From positions 85,082,151 through 85,146,150 of the forward strand of contig NC_133120.1 of NCBI RefSeq assembly GCF_033568475.1: a stretch of DNA of 64,000 nt, given 5' to 3'. The stretch's first letter is position 1, and the number at the start of each line of letters is the position of its first letter. Shown one piece after another: positions 24,615 to 37,881 of this stretch. The position numbers and the translations under genes were made by a program. This stretch comes from Henckelia pumila (lineage: Eukaryota; Streptophyta; Magnoliopsida; Lamiales; Gesneriaceae). Under the pieces are notes generated by a model. The model had not been told where the DNA came from. It made no database searches and saw only the letters and a program-made list of their open reading frames with translations.

Positions 24615-25262
24615 CCCCACTGAAAAATAGATAAATCTTTGCGAGAAGTTTCATTAGTTTGGAGAAGCAACGGGTAACTCACTAAAATTATTGAATATAG
24701 CTAGTGTAAAATAATAGTACTACTGATGTCGTCAATACGATGTTCATTAAAAAAATGATAGACTTCACGTATATCGATAAAAATACGTAGGACAATGCTG
24801 TTAGAAAGAATCTCATGTGGCAAATTGTTATGGTTGCATAAAAAGCAGGAACGAATTACATATTTTTTTTGGTTTATAACAGTAACAATTGTATCTTCAC
24901 ATGATTGACTTAATTCAATCTTGAAACAACTATATTCTGATACGAGCTGAACCGGCATGAAATGAAACTCAAGGCAATTTACTAGGAACGACTTTAAATG
25001 AGCCAGATCAAAGCAAAGCATGAGAGAAGAAATATTCGTACTGCATAATATGGTTCAGAGGAATTTTAGCCTATCATGCTTTCACCTATTATTTCCTTTT
25101 ATTTCATCATATCCAAGTACATTTACAAATTACGTACAATACTTAAGAATTGGAAACGAAATGCACTCGAAATTAGCTATTTGCAGGGTAGAGATTCGAA
25201 GGAGAAGGGTCATCTGCCGGTTAAAACTAAAACGAACATGAAGACTGACCTCAGGTTTGCGT
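24615..25262. other. Intergenic space between convergent HKT1 and FRS genes
   Basis: The 648 bp should hold both 3' untranslated regions. I see no gene; the ORFs at 24701-25021 and 25020-25279 have no family motif. Confidence 0.6.
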
Positions 25263-27289
25263 TTACTCTTTTAATGTGAGCCGTGCATTTTGGACTTTAA
25301 CGGAGAGCGTTAGCTTCTGGTCTTCCATGTCTTTAAAAAGCGCGAGTAGGATCTTACGATACACTTCAGACTTTTGATTTGCACAATCCAGTTCAGCCAT
25401 CAGTTCTTGAATTTTTTTCTCCTCCTCTTCCTGCAAGATGTAAGCAAGGCAGGGATTGTGCAAACATTGGGTTAGGTAAGACTTAAACTGTGTAAAGTTA
25501 AAGTTTAGTAGAAACTAGAAATAAACCAGAGACAGAAACACCAAGCTAGAACTTCTACAGGAAACTGCATTCCAAGAGCAGGTAACTGATCGACTCTAGC
25601 TAGATTAGGTGGAACTGCAGGACAATAGGAACTGGTGTTGAAATGAAGAACAAGGAATTTTTTCTAAGGATAAGCAAGCTCTAGTGAAATATTTTGGATC
25701 TTCTGACCCTGGTAACACACCCAAAAGATGCAAGGCCATATATATATATGAGGATGAATTTAGTCACATATTGTACATGCGATAGAAAAATGTAGTCTAA
25801 AATATCGAACCTTGGATAAAGGTGCTGTAGATTGATTCTCAATGGTATGCATCTCCAGATTCCCTCCATCTGCCTCATCGGTGTCCTGCATGGCTCCGGA
25901 ACTTTTACTCTTCACAGCTGCGACTCGTTTTGAAGCCTCTTGCAGAGCACTCATTGCCATGTTATAACTATGTATAGATTTTGCTCCTTCTTCTACATAT
26001 TTCATAGCCTCTTGGCGCAAATTATTTCGTCGAGTAGTTACAGACTCTCGATCACAGTTGGGCAACATTGTCGAACTATCACTCGTGGATAAACCATCTG
26101 TCTTTGCATTTTTTGTCCAACGTTTCAGTACATAATCAGAAGGTAGGGTAAGAACATTTTTTGTTCTGAATACTGACAGTACATGCCTGCAAATGATACC
26201 AGAAAATTCAAACATTTGACAGGCACAGGTAGCTTTCATCTCAAATGCATTGAATCTAACCGTGTGAGCTTTGTGCTCTTCACCAAATTTGGCTACCCTA
26301 TATGATGTCACTATAGTAGAGCCATCAATCATAGTAGCAGGATTAGCAAGAGTCTCCACCAATTCCTCTTGAAATTTAATGAATATCCTCCTGGTATAAA
26401 GATTAGCCGCCTGTTTTTCCATGGGGGACGGTGTCTTCAAAACTGGTGCAACATTAGAAGTATCAAAATCCTCTTTCAATTCCTTCTCTTGCCAACTTGA
26501 GATGGCCTTTTCATACTGTTTGATTAGCAGCTGTATAGTGTTAGTGGTATTATTCACAAACCCATCGAAGAACAAACTTGTGCCGCCGTTGTTCTCCCCT
26601 GGGGACAATTCCCCAAAAAACACCTCTCTCACATAAACAGGGATCCACTGATCACGAATCCTGTAAACAGACTGAAGCCATTCGTTATCCGTAAGGAAGT
26701 ACCTGTCCAGGAGGGCCGCCCAACAGGACTCAAACTCCTCAACTGTGCTGGCTTCATTGATGCAGTTCTTGAACTCCACATCAAAAGTAGGATTTGTTTG
26801 ATATACATGAGCTAACTTCTCCCGTGTCTGACTGAATAAGCTCCATCTACAAAACCGATGGCGTACCTCTGGAAGAACTTGTGCCACAGCCATCTGTACC
26901 AGCCGATCAGGGTCGGTAGTGACTGAAACAGGGCTGCGGCCAGACATTGCTTGCAGCCATGTTTGAAGGAGCCAGATAAATGTGTTTTCAGACTCATTCA
27001 GAAGCAACCCACATCCAAAGAGAACAGGTTGAGCATGATGATTTATGCCAGTGAAAGTGACAAAGGGCAACTTCAAGCGGTTAGCCCTGTATGATGTATC
27101 GATTATGACCGTGTCCCCGAAATTGGTATAATTTGCAAGGAAAGCTGCATCAGTCCAAAAAACATTTCCACTATCACCCTGAAATGCATAAAAAAAAGAC
27201 GGATTTGCATCCTGCATTCTTTTCATATAATCAGACACATATCGAACCCCAGCACCCATATTTATCTGCTTGTTGATACTTTCATGCAT
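25263..27289 (-). CDS. FAR1-related sequence (FRS) protein lacking the FAR1 DNA-binding domain
   Basis: FHY3/FAR1-family protein, a plant transcription regulator descended from MULE transposases, nuclear. Exon 1 is 27289-25811 (ATG) and exon 2 is 25430-25263, joined in phase 0 to 548 codons. The MULE-type domain covers residues ~25-260 (NVFWTDAAFLANY, VIIDTSYRANRLKLPFVTF, AMSGRSPVSVTTDPD). A SWIM zinc finger follows (CACQMFEFSGIICRHVLSVF, CxC..CxH). The C-terminus is a coiled coil (EEEEKKIQELMAELDCANQK to KDMEDQKLTLSVKVQNARL). Full-length family members have about 200 more N-terminal residues with the FAR1 zinc finger. Here the frame has a TAG three codons before the ATG, and nothing up to 27900 resembles that domain. 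A likely 5'-UTR exon ends at 27698 (donor 27697-27696). It may be a natural DBD-less form or a truncated paralogue. Confidence 0.85.
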
Positions 27290-27993
27290 TTTAATCTATA
27301 CCAGAAGCACCTGCACCTAACAGACAATTCAAGTCATCAAAACGTTTCAAAATAAAGCATTCTTTCAGACTTTCAGTTCATTTGAATCTCAATTAAATTG
27401 TTTTGAAAATTCACATCATCTATTGGCAGTAGTCAGTAGATAAATACTTCGATCGGCTTTCAAAAATTAGATACCAACAAATTGTATCCATTAGAGATCA
27501 AAATAAGAATTAATCAGCAATGTCAGAAGAAATTCCGACTCGAGTCCACGGTTAGAACGAAACTAAAAGCTGCTTTAAGGCAAACACAAAAGAGTAATAT
27601 AAATTTACTCGAGCCACCGTTCGAATGCAATTAACGGAAATCGAAAATTTATGAAGAACAAAGGAATCCATAAATAAGTGAAAGGTAGGTAGCTCACCGG
27701 AACTTTGAAGGAATCCAGCGACCGTGAATCGATCAGAGATGGAATACCGAGCGGCGGCGGCGTTCGCAGCAATTCTTAAACGAGGTTTGAATTTCACGAA
27801 ATAAATGAAATCACATCCAATTTCGTCTCCTAAAGTAGTGCCACCAGGATCTCGAACATGATATATCTATCTACCGTCTACACGACTGCGGCTGAAATCA
27901 TCACCATGGAAAAATTAGAGTTTCAGAATTCGACCGAGCTTGTTTTTTGCTGGAACTCGTATATTATACTTTAGAGTGTTTTTAGTCACGCAA

Positions 27994-28614
27994 GGATGGC
28001 AGTATGGCACCGCGCATCAAACCGCCCTGGGCCTAGAGTCTACACCCACCTAAGCGGGTTCACAGGTAGGGTGGGTTTCAGTTTTGGCCAAACCCGTATC
28101 GAATGCCATAATATATATATATGTATATATAAATTTAAAATATACATTATATATATAAATATAAAGTATATATGTAATATTAATAATATATAATTATATT
28201 TTTATACTAAATAATTAATATTTTATCTATAATTTAAGTGTATAATATTATTGGATTGAATTGAATTTATTTTATTTTATTATGATATGTTTAGTATAAA
28301 AATATATAATTATAATATTTTTTTGGTTAATTATTATTAATTAATTACAAGTTGATAAATTTTAAAATATTTTTTTGTCTTAAACATTATTAATATATAC
28401 TTGAAATTAAATTTAATAATTTTTGTTAATTTTTAAACTTTTTAATTTAATAAATTTAAAAATATTTAATTTTTAGCGGGTCCAATCCGGGTTAGACCCA
28501 GATTGGACCCGTCGGGTTCGCGGGGCGGGGCGGGGCGGTTCCAGTCCAAAGGGAGGCTGGGCGAGTCCCGGGTTTAGCCAAACTCGTCCCAGACCCACCT
28601 CGTTGTCATCCCTA
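27994..28614. mobile_element. MITE-like element with GGGCGG/CGGGTT-rich ends
   Basis: Left end AGGATGGCA (27994) and right end TGTCATCCCT (to about 28614) are imperfect inverted repeats. Flanks TCACGCAA and ACACGAAA match at 6 of 8 bases, a possible decayed 8-bp duplication. Subterminal GC-rich motifs (AAGCGGGTTCACAGGTAGGG left, GGGTCTGGGACGAG right on the minus strand) enclose AT-rich DNA. GGGGCGGGGCGGGGCGG at 28519-28535 could form a G-quadruplex. It lies 5' of the FRS gene. Confidence 0.55.
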
Positions 28615-31600
28615 CACGAAAGTCGAACAAGAAATATCACTTGTTTTTTTTAAAAAAAGTGTTTTTGTTAAAAACTTAAGCGTTTGGTTACAATAGAAGT
28701 TTTTTTTAAAAATATTTATTTAAGTTTAAATAATTACTTTTTAAAAGCTAAAAATTTTGACTTTTTGAATTTGGGACATGTTTTGCTTTAGTTTCTGGTA
28801 ATCTATTTCTATTTCTATTGTAGAAATATTAATGATGACATTGATGGGCAAAATTTTTGCATTATCAAATTTTATTATTGCCCCAATTTTGTTCTTTAAA
28901 GTGTAACGTATGATGGCTATTTTGGACATTTACAAGGAAAAGAGAAGGGCAACAAAGGAAATTTGGAATCTAATTGAGATATTAAGTACCATTAATTATC
29001 TTAAATTCATTTTAAAAAGAATCAATAAGATGAAAATGTTATTATATATATATAAAGTATTGCTATCGTCTACTTTTTCTCAATAAATCTACCTTTTCCA
29101 ATAAATTATTGTTGAATCCTTTAAGTGAATGTATAATTCTTATATTTAGTTATTATGATAATTTTTTGTTTCGAAAAATGTAGAGACATGATATAATTTA
29201 ATAAGATTTATAAAAGTCTCTTTTGTTGATTATGATAATATAATATTAAGATACTAATAAATAAAAAATAATAATTTAAATAAAAATATAATAATTTTTA
29301 GTTTGAAATTATCATATTAAAACAAATAATGGGCTGCATGCAAATTGTAATATGTAATAATTTTTTCTTTCAAAAATTAATGTAGAAGCATGAGATAAAT
29401 TAGGAAGGATAAAAAAAATCTTATTATTATGATAATATAATATTAAGATACTAATAAAGAAAAAACAAAAATAAAACAAAAGTAAGATAATTATTTTTGT
29501 TTGAAATTATCATATTAAATATGAGCTATATACAAATTGTAATAGTGTAACGAATGAAGAAATAAACATACTTTTTACACTATCGTAATAAACATAACTA
29601 AATGTTTTGTAAAAAAATTATCCATTTTAAAACTTCAATAAAATATGTGCTTAGATAATTTCTGGATAGAGAATCACCATAAATGTTATTATTAATGATT
29701 TTAATGTTTTAATATAATAAAACAAAAAATAAAATATTTCATCGCAAATCAAACTCAATTATTTATGTCATAAAAAAACATTAACAAATGATTTTGCTGA
29801 GATTTAGCGCATTTCATTATATATATTTTTACTATTAGTATTTTATTAAACTTTTTACTACTCATACTACTACTATTACTAATTATTAATTAATAATTAG
29901 GATGTAAGATTTATTATTATAAGTTTTATAACTAAAACATGATTTAAAAAAAATGGAGAGGTATTACTTATGAGTAATAATGAAACATTTATAACTAAAA
30001 AGTTATTGTAAGTTATCTGAATTATGTACTTTTGATGTTAATTTTTAATTGGTAAAAAAAAAGACAACAAAACACTAATTTAATATGATAAATTTAATGA
30101 GAATTAAAATAACAATTAAAACTCTTAATTAACATAAAATAATAATTAGTGACACTATCATTTATATATAATAATGATTAAGAAAAAAACTTTATTTAAG
30201 ATGACTAAATTATTAAAATGATGCTAATATAAACTATTAATTAATATAAAATAATATATTTTAAATATATATATAAATTAATTACTAAAGATAATATTTC
30301 TTTGATATTTCCTCTTAATTAATTTATCTCCATATACTACATACAAGTGATATAAAAACAAGAAAATAGAGGGGCAAAATTTTTTTCATTGAAAATTTAT
30401 CACTTCGTTTTCAAATTGTGCATCGCTAAAAAAACATGCATGGAAGATTATGAAAAATTGAGGTAAAAAATAACGATGAAAAATATATTAAAAATTTTAG
30501 TCAAATCTAAGAGTGATGTGATTGATTGCATCATGAGTAATGAATATTGATTTAATTTTTTTCATTTATATCCATTATTACCTCAAAATTAATTATTAAT
30601 AAGCTATGTATTCTATCTAATTTAAAAATGCATACACAATATATCAACGTATTTTGATGACTGAAAACAATTAGAACAAGAAATGAATAATAATAATTTA
30701 ATATATTAATTAACATAATTAAAGTTAGCATCTTAAAAGTTACTCATAATTTCTAATTAAATCTTTATTTTTAAGCCAAAATTTATTAAATTAATTTCTT
30801 ATATTTGTAAAAAAATATTATAAATATTATATTCCTATCATTATGACAATCTTATTTCATATAAACTCTTCAATAAACACTAATAATTAAACCAAAGAGA
30901 ATATTTAAGAGTAAAACAATTATATATTATATTTAACTCTATTAATTAGATTTTAAATTGCATTTGAATCTACATCATTGTTTTTATTATATATTGCATA
31001 TGTTTTGATTATATAGTCATACCTTTTTAACACATATTAAAAAATCATCGGAAAATCAAATTAGATACAAACTTCATATTTTATCCCTGTCTAATTCATT
31101 AAAAAAATTATTGTATGTTTTTTTAACACGTAGTTAATATATTTTATATATTATTAAAAGAGTAGAAAAATATTGTTGTAGTATGAAAAAAAAATTGCTA
31201 AATATAATACATGTTTATATATTTGGGGCAAACAAAGAAAGAATTGTGACATATATAATTGAGACAGAAGTAGTAAGTATATAGTATAATATATGCGTAA
31301 ATATATCATAAAACCAATATACCAATGTTCTCTAAAAATCAATTATCCAACTTAAATCGCAATAATAATTCAAATCAATTGACCAATTTATTACATACAA
31401 AACATGGTAAATAAATATATATGTAAAATCATTTTGATGAAAGATGATAACAATAATAATAATAAAAAAATAATAAAAATTTAATATGTTAATTAAGATA
31501 ACATCTTAAAAGTTACTCGTAATTTCTAATTAAATAATTATTTTTAACCAAATTTTATTAAACTAATGAAATATATTTGTAAATAAATACGAATAAAATA

Positions 31601-32161
31601 TTATATATCATAATATATTTTAACAATCTCATTTAAATAAGTCATTTAATGAACACTAAAAAACAGATAATAAACAAACCTTAGAAAAAATTTAGAAGTA
31701 GAACAATTACATATCATATTTAACTATACTACTTTTCAATGCCATTTTAATTTACAAAATATATTTTTATATAATATAATATGTTTGCAAATAAATCATA
31801 AAATCACACAATTTTCGATACGTGGCACGAAAAGAATTGGCAAAAAATTTGTAACTGAGGCTTGGTGGCATCTGAAATCTTATTGTATAAGTTGAGAAGG
31901 GAATTGAAGGTTCTAGTCCATGTAAAAAGAACTAGAACATTATGGATAAGACTTGAACATTCTAAGTTCATGTGTAATAACCTAAAATACCGTGAAAAAT
32001 GTTGGGTCTAGCAGCTTTCGTGGCATTCTAGCAAGATGTGAAGACGTTGGAAAAAATTTAGCCTGTTCTACAACAAATGTAAATATGTAAGATAATCGAA
32101 AATACTCTATCGTGTAGAATAATGTGACATACACTAAAAAGATCTAGATGCTTAGGACTTG
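28615..32161. other. Very AT-rich intergenic DNA with internal duplications
   Basis: No gene seen. Two old direct duplications stand out. One is a ~200-bp unit at about 29160-29360 and 29361-29560, sharing TATTAAGATACTAATAAA and TTTGAAATTATCATATTAAA. The other is a ~300-bp unit at about 30650-30960 and 31430-31745, sharing ATCTTAAAAGTTACTC and TAATTTCTAATTAAAT. Both look noncoding. Confidence 0.55.
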
Positions 32162-32886
32162 CAGAGCTGGTCCTTGTTGTCTGGAGGCCCTGAGCGAAAC
32201 TATGAATTATGCCCTTATCTTGCAATCAATAATTTATCTTTCGCTCCGAGCATCGTTTATTCCAAAAGAAACTTTTCCATTATCCATTATAGAATATATA
32301 TACACCTACAAAAAATATCCATTATATAATATATACACCTAAAAAAAATATATCGAAGCAACTCATTTAAAGTATTGTAATGAAACACACTTTTAGAGAC
32401 AAAATCATCAATAATATCATCATATTCAATGCATTCCAAAATATTTTTTTCAATACATTAAATTGTCGGTCCATTTAATCTATCTTGAGTTATTGTCGTC
32501 CGCAAGTAAGATTTTATTAATTTTAGTTTTGAAAAACTTCTCTCGACAGACATAATAACACAGAGTCACATGCTTCCTGATTCCTAAAGGCGGCCATTTT
32601 TAAGAATTTGACCAAAGTATTATTTTGGAAAAAAAAATGCTTATCGAAGCAATGAAAGGATTAAGGACAACAACTACATACCTAGACCGATAGGCGCCAA
32701 CGCTAAAGCGGTCTGAATTCTCTTCAGTCTTCAGTTTTCAAGACTTCACACACTGAGATTGTTGAGAGAAGCGTTGTAAGAGACTTAAGGTTTAGGGCTT
32801 ATTTTTTAAGATTTGGGCCCTAATTTTTTACATATTTTTTGGGCCCTTGGCGAGAGTCTGATAGCCCTTCTCCAGTGCCGACTCTG
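32162..32886 (-). mobile_element. Internally deleted hAT-type transposon
   Basis: The 725-bp element has ends CAGAGCTGGTCC and GTGCCGACTCTG and a perfect 8-bp duplication AGGACTTG (32154-32161 and 32887-32894). Subterminal GGAGGCCCTGAGCG and GGGCCCTTGGCGAGAG are also inverted. Inside, on the minus strand, is a remnant of the transposase C-terminus. Ends, TSD length and protein all agree on hAT. Confidence 0.88.
32343..32560 (-). pseudogene. hAT transposase C-terminal dimerisation domain, remnant
   Basis: The minus-strand frame reads VERSFSKLKLIKSYLR, then TTITQDRLNGPTI, a stop, and on in the same frame through EYDDIIDDFVSK. This is the hAT dimerisation domain as found in plant zinc finger MYM-type 1-like transposases. 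One in-frame TAA and loss of the catalytic core make it non-functional. Confidence 0.8.
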
Positions 32887-33027
32887 AGGACTTGTGAGTT
32901 GTGTATATATAGAGATAGAGATGTAGGATGAAACAAAATTTAAATATGCAATGATGTCCAAAACAAAAAGAAATGTAAAATATATAAACACGTAATTATT
33001 GATACAAATTTTTTCCACGGATGGTTC

Positions 33028-33150
33028 GATGCTACCCATGGGGCACTACCCTATGGGTAGCTGTCATGCCTGATTGGCCCAAGGCATGTGGGGCCCACAT
33101 CATTTGGGCCAATCAAGGTCTAACACGCTACACACAGGCTACATCAAATT
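33028..33150. mobile_element. Foldback MITE, copy 2 (ATTGGCCAA family)
   Basis: It begins TTCGATGCTACCCATGGGGC and contains TGATTGGCCCAA and its complement TTGGGCCAATCA around ATGTGGGGCCCACAT. It ends GGCTACATCAAA, inverted relative to the start. Shared with copy 1 at 3940 and copy 3 at 41665. Confidence 0.5.
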
Positions 33151-33562
33151 TTCCCTTTTCCACATGAAAATCTTTTGTTAAAATAGAAGTTAACGGTGTG
33201 AATTATTCCAGAATCGAAATCGAATTGATTTATAAAAGAAGACATCAATCAACTTCAATCATTTCGCGGGATTCAACCAATTGTCTTTATTGTAGAATAG
33301 ACCCCGGTTTTTCACACTTTAAGATTTTTCCTTCATGCTTAGTTTTTATAATTTCGTCAAAATTTGTCATGGCACAATAATTATTTTATATATATAAACA
33401 ATGTTATTCCATGAAATTATCTATAGACGACCGAGTCTATATGGAATATATTTTCATTAAGCCAGAAAAGTTCATGGTTCTCTCAAGTACATTCTTTAAT
33501 ATATTTAGCCTATAATGCTCTTATTCAGTGGCAATTATATATGCAATGAGCATGGCTACTAC

Positions 33563-35987
33563 TCAAGCTGCAGCAACACCAGCAATGAATTGCAATGCAC
33601 CCGAGCAAGCCGAAGCAGAGCAATCTATGGGTTTCATCACCTCGGTATGACACTTCTCTTTCTGTTCATCGATTGATATTTGCTTGCAACGACACTCTGG
33701 GCTACAGAATGCCTTCTCCCCTCTGCGACAATATTACCAGCAAATAATGTCAAATAAAAAATTTCCATGGTATATATAATGGGATTGTGATATTTTCACA
33801 TGTAGTCCAATTTCAAAACAACATCATTTGAGAGTAATATTTCCCGAGGAGCGTGACATAATACTGACGCAGGTAGAAATTGGTGATTCTAAGAAATGAG
33901 TTAACTTCCGCCATAAATCAGCCAGACCATATACGATCAAGACTTTTCTAGCAAGAGTAGAGATTATTGAGTTGAAGGAAGACAGACGTTTGGGAGACGG
34001 AATGATATAACTTCGGTGTGTTTGCAAAGAAAATCACCATTCTTAGAAAGCACTCAAAAGCATATAATCTATGCATTCCCTTCAGCAACAAATAAGGGTA
34101 TTCCTCAATAACAAGCAAATCAGGAATGGCAAATTAATAGATTAGAACAAAGATGTCTAGTTTTCTAAACTAAGAAACCTACCAAATCAAATAAAACGTT
34201 AAAGCTATCTAACAAAATACGCATTTTGATAATAATTAGTCATTAAAGAATAAAACAAGGGGTGGCACGAGGCTGGTTTCTGGTCCAAATGCACAAGCCA
34301 CGTGTCAAGATGGCGTGCCAATATAATAGAATGACAAGTTGTTTCCCTTATAAAAAAACTGACAAATGATGGATACTAAAGAGTTTCATGTTTATTTAGA
34401 TATTTCAGTTGGCCAAAATTGTCACCTAGAAGTTCCAATGGCGAACTCAAAAAACCATACCTCATTTCCACTGGCTAATAAAGAAGGGTATACACCGTAA
34501 CAGTACCGGTGCTTTTTCAAAAGTTGTTCTTGACAGCAAAAGACACTCACAGACAACCAAAATATCTAAAAAGATAATCTCCCAAGCATTAAGGTCAAGA
34601 AGGTCACATATTTGATCGATCATAGCAATCATCGGACCATTTGTCTGTGAATGGGATCATGAGTGATCAGTTAACTCCTATACCATGGTTTCCGGCCACT
34701 GAGAAACTTATAAAACTAAAGAATCACCTCAGTTTAACACACAAGAAATATCCTGATCATTACCGAAACTAGCAGGTTAGAACAAGTATTGTTATATTGG
34801 TAATAGTAGTAAATACATAACACAACAACATTCCATAATTGATCCTTGAAAAACATCGCAAAAATTAATTCCAAGAACCCCATTAACAAAGCCAGTGAGA
34901 TTTTGGAATCGTGACACACCAGAAATAGCATCTAGTGCAGTAGATAAAAGATTAGTACTACTTAACCCAAAGAACACTGTTAACGAAAAACCATAGAGTA
35001 ATTTGTAACTATCAGACAAAGATCAGCACAAGATTCAAGTGATAAAGAATTACATCTACCCACGGTCACCTTTCTGCTTCTGTTTACTTCCTTATCAACT
35101 TTTCCTTGATATTTCTCTTTGATATTTCTAGTAGTGATGCCAAAGGCTAAAAGCCTAAGAATGTAAAGCGCAAACTATTTGCCTAATTGGATACATTATA
35201 CATAAAAATTTGCATAAGATTCCATAAAGATTCAAAACTTTAGCAACACTAAAATTTCAGCTCAGAAATCTCATCTGTTAAAGATCATCAGTGACAGTAC
35301 CCAATAGAGAACATACAAAATCCAAATAAAACATAATCACATTCAACTCATTCTATAAACAATTACCCAAATTCAGACATCGGTAAATTCTGCATCAAAA
35401 TTGTACCTGTACATAAAAATATCCAAGCCGTGAAGCAACTTCTTGCAAAGAAAGCAAGAAGTTAGAAAATCCGAGGTCCAAAAGGTGGCCATTTCACTTC
35501 CAAAACCGACTGAAGAATCAGAGACCACCCTAAAACCACCACCATTCCCATCAGCAGCAGAAACCCCGTGAAACCCATCATTATTTCCCACAGAATCAGC
35601 ATAAAAATACTCCATTTTCCTTGTCAGATTCTCACCCACGTGAGATATCACACAAGTGTACTCCTCACACAACTCCATTTCCTCCACGCTAAGCTTCTCA
35701 CTAACCTCGTTCTTTTTCAAGAAATTTTCATTTCCATGTACCGGGATTGGATATTTTAATGATTTTGGGGAGATTGCAAGAACCACAGTCCTAAAGATCG
35801 GATCTTCACTATCTTGCTGTTCGAGGGCTGCAAGAATACCAAGTCCCACGGCGCCGTTCGGCTCCTTAAAGTTCCTGGGAGATCTACAGGCATTGGTCTG
35901 TTTTGTGGAGCCGTGGTGTTCAGTGAAGTTTAGAAATGATAAATTTACAGAGACCCTCTTCTCTTTTTTCCATTCTATTTCAACCAT
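33563..35987 (-). CDS. FLZ (FCS-like zinc finger, DUF581) protein
   Basis: Plant-specific adaptor that binds SnRK1 kinase subunits. Exon 1 is 35987-35407 and exon 2 is 33722-33563, joined at TAC AG|A GGG after a GT-AG intron of 1,684 bp. The junction completes the FLZ finger: FLTSCFLCKKLLHGLDIFMY, then RGEKAFCSPECRCKQ, a Cys-X2-Cys..Cys-X2-Cys arrangement. Upstream are the family's SPRNFKEPNGAVGLGILAAL and ISPKSLKYPIPV segments. Total 246 residues from the ATG at 35987. The frame is open a further 39 codons upstream to 36104, but that triplet is TTG, so the true start may lie in an unseen 5' exon. After the finger the protein ends within 45 residues, as is usual for the family. Confidence 0.88.
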
Positions 35988-36104
35988 TCTTCCAAACTGA
36001 ATCACAAGCTCAAAAATGGGAGGAAACTTGTGATCTTTAGTGGGTTCTTTGTCTACACTCTGATGTATTTCTGGTACACACAGGGACTGTGGCAGTACCG
36101 ACAA

Positions 36105-36900
36105 AACTTGAGTTTAGAGATATTTTCTTGGGATATTAAGGTGATTAAGCCCACTTACGGTTGTTATTAACGTGGGAGAGAGGGGGAGAGGGAAAGAAGA
36201 AGACCACCATCGATTAATCTTACACTTCTGCTTCTCTCTCCAAAAAAATTGCGCACTTTAAGGATGAATGGAGAGAATACAAGCAGCCTCGTTGATGTGT
36301 TGTGAAAGCTAAATCTAAATACTAATAGGAAGTTATCTCGTGTTTGTGATCTTATTTCTACTATTTCATTTGTTATCAGAAAATTAATAAATTGTTGGAT
36401 GTCTTTTTTATTTTTTAGACTAAGATAATTGACATTTGACACACATCGGATAAATCATAGGCTAAAAAGTATCTTGTTGATCACTAGATAAATCGATTAA
36501 AGAGTATCTTGTTAATCATGCTAATCAGATAAATTTTATTGGATAAATTCAAAAAAGTGCCGACGAGACAAACTCATACCATTAGATAATCATTTATCCG
36601 CTTCATCAATTCGAACACGTTGGAGCTTGAATGTTTTTTTTTAAAAAATATAAATAAAACCAACATTAGATTAAACATAAGTCATAAAAAAATTACGTAC
36701 AAAAGAGTTGATGAACAGATTACAAATCAATCAAATCATTGAATTAAAATTAAAATATTATCAATTATATATATTTCTTGTATTTATGCTTGTTAATTAA
36801 TTATTGAAACCTGACAACTGACAACTGTAGTGTATCATTTTATACAAATTTAATCAATTAAATCAAATATATTATTATATATTCAATAATATTTATATCT
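36105..36900. other. Upstream region of the FLZ gene
   Basis: Probably holds the FLZ 5' UTR and promoter. A GA-rich tract at 36174-36205 reads as CT-rich in the minus-strand leader sense. An ATG at about 36212 on the minus strand with a GTAAGT donor at about 36160 would need an intron of only ~50 bp, so I did not use it. Otherwise nothing recognised. Confidence 0.4.
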
Positions 36901-37007
36901 ATCTTCACAAATGTACTATTTAGAGAATCTTCAAGGGGCGAGAAAGCCCAGCAAGGAAGTGGGCTTCCTAGCCTTAATTGCTCTCCTCGCCCCTTTAAGG
37001 AAAGGGG

Positions 37008-37881
37008 TAGGGGTGTTTATTCGGGCGACTTGGATCGAACTGAACCGAAATTTTGGTTTTCCGAAAAGCCAAACCGAAAATCGAACAGAATTGGGCGGTT
37101 CGGTTCGGTTTTCAACCGAAATTATTTTGGTTTTTAGGTTCGGTTTTAAAAAAAAAATTGAAAATTTTTTTCTCTAAAAATCGGTTTTTTGAAAAAAAAT
37201 AAAATAATTTTTTTTTAAAAAAACTAAATATTTTTAGTTATTCGAATAATTTTTTGGAAAAAATTAATGGTAAAATCAAATATTTGTGATTTAATACTTC
37301 GAAAAATATATTTGAAAATAACTGCACTTAGAACAAAAAAAATTGCTAACCTTTTTAATTCAATAATAATAATTTATGAATTTATAAAAATAATGTAATA
37401 TATAATGCAAATATGTGTATATATAATATAATAAAATAACTTCATTAATTTTTAATTATTTCTATTTCAAAAATCAATATTTTTTAAAATCACTAAATCA
37501 ATATATTTTTCAAGTTGAATACACAATTCAAGTATGTTTGAATAATTAGATAATTAATTAAACCAATTATGTTTTTTTTATAAAAAAGAACGAATGATGA
37601 CTTTTGTTCTTTCAGTTTTTCAATAAAATTAATTTTATGGGCACACAATATTGGTGTACATATTAATTGATTGGTAAAAAAATTCAAATTCAAAAACAAA
37701 TAAAAAAACAAAAAAATAAAGCAAAAAAAAAACGGTTTTTTGGTTCAGTTCGGTTAACCGCGAAAAAAAACCGAACCGAACCGAACCGAAAAAGCGAAAA
37801 TCCAGAAATCCGTTTTCGGTTCGAACCGGATTTTCGGTTTCGGTTCTGATAGGGCGGTTATCCGAACCGTGAACACCCCTA
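37008..37881. mobile_element. hAT-like MITE with AACCGAAC arrays
   Basis: Ends TAGGGGTGTTTATTCGG and CCGTGAACACCCCTA are inverted repeats. Flanks GAAAGGGG (37000-37007) and GGAAGGGG (37882-37889) match at 7 of 8 bases, fitting an 8-bp duplication. GGTTCGGTT and AACCGAACCGAACC repeats lie inside each end, with an AT-rich middle. ORFs at 37635-37969 are low-complexity readings of these repeats. Confidence 0.7.

Noticed and set aside
36167-36442. 91-codon minus ORF as the N-terminus of the FLZ protein
   Set aside because: It is in a different frame, has no family motif, and joining it needs an intron of about 50 bp, too short for plants.
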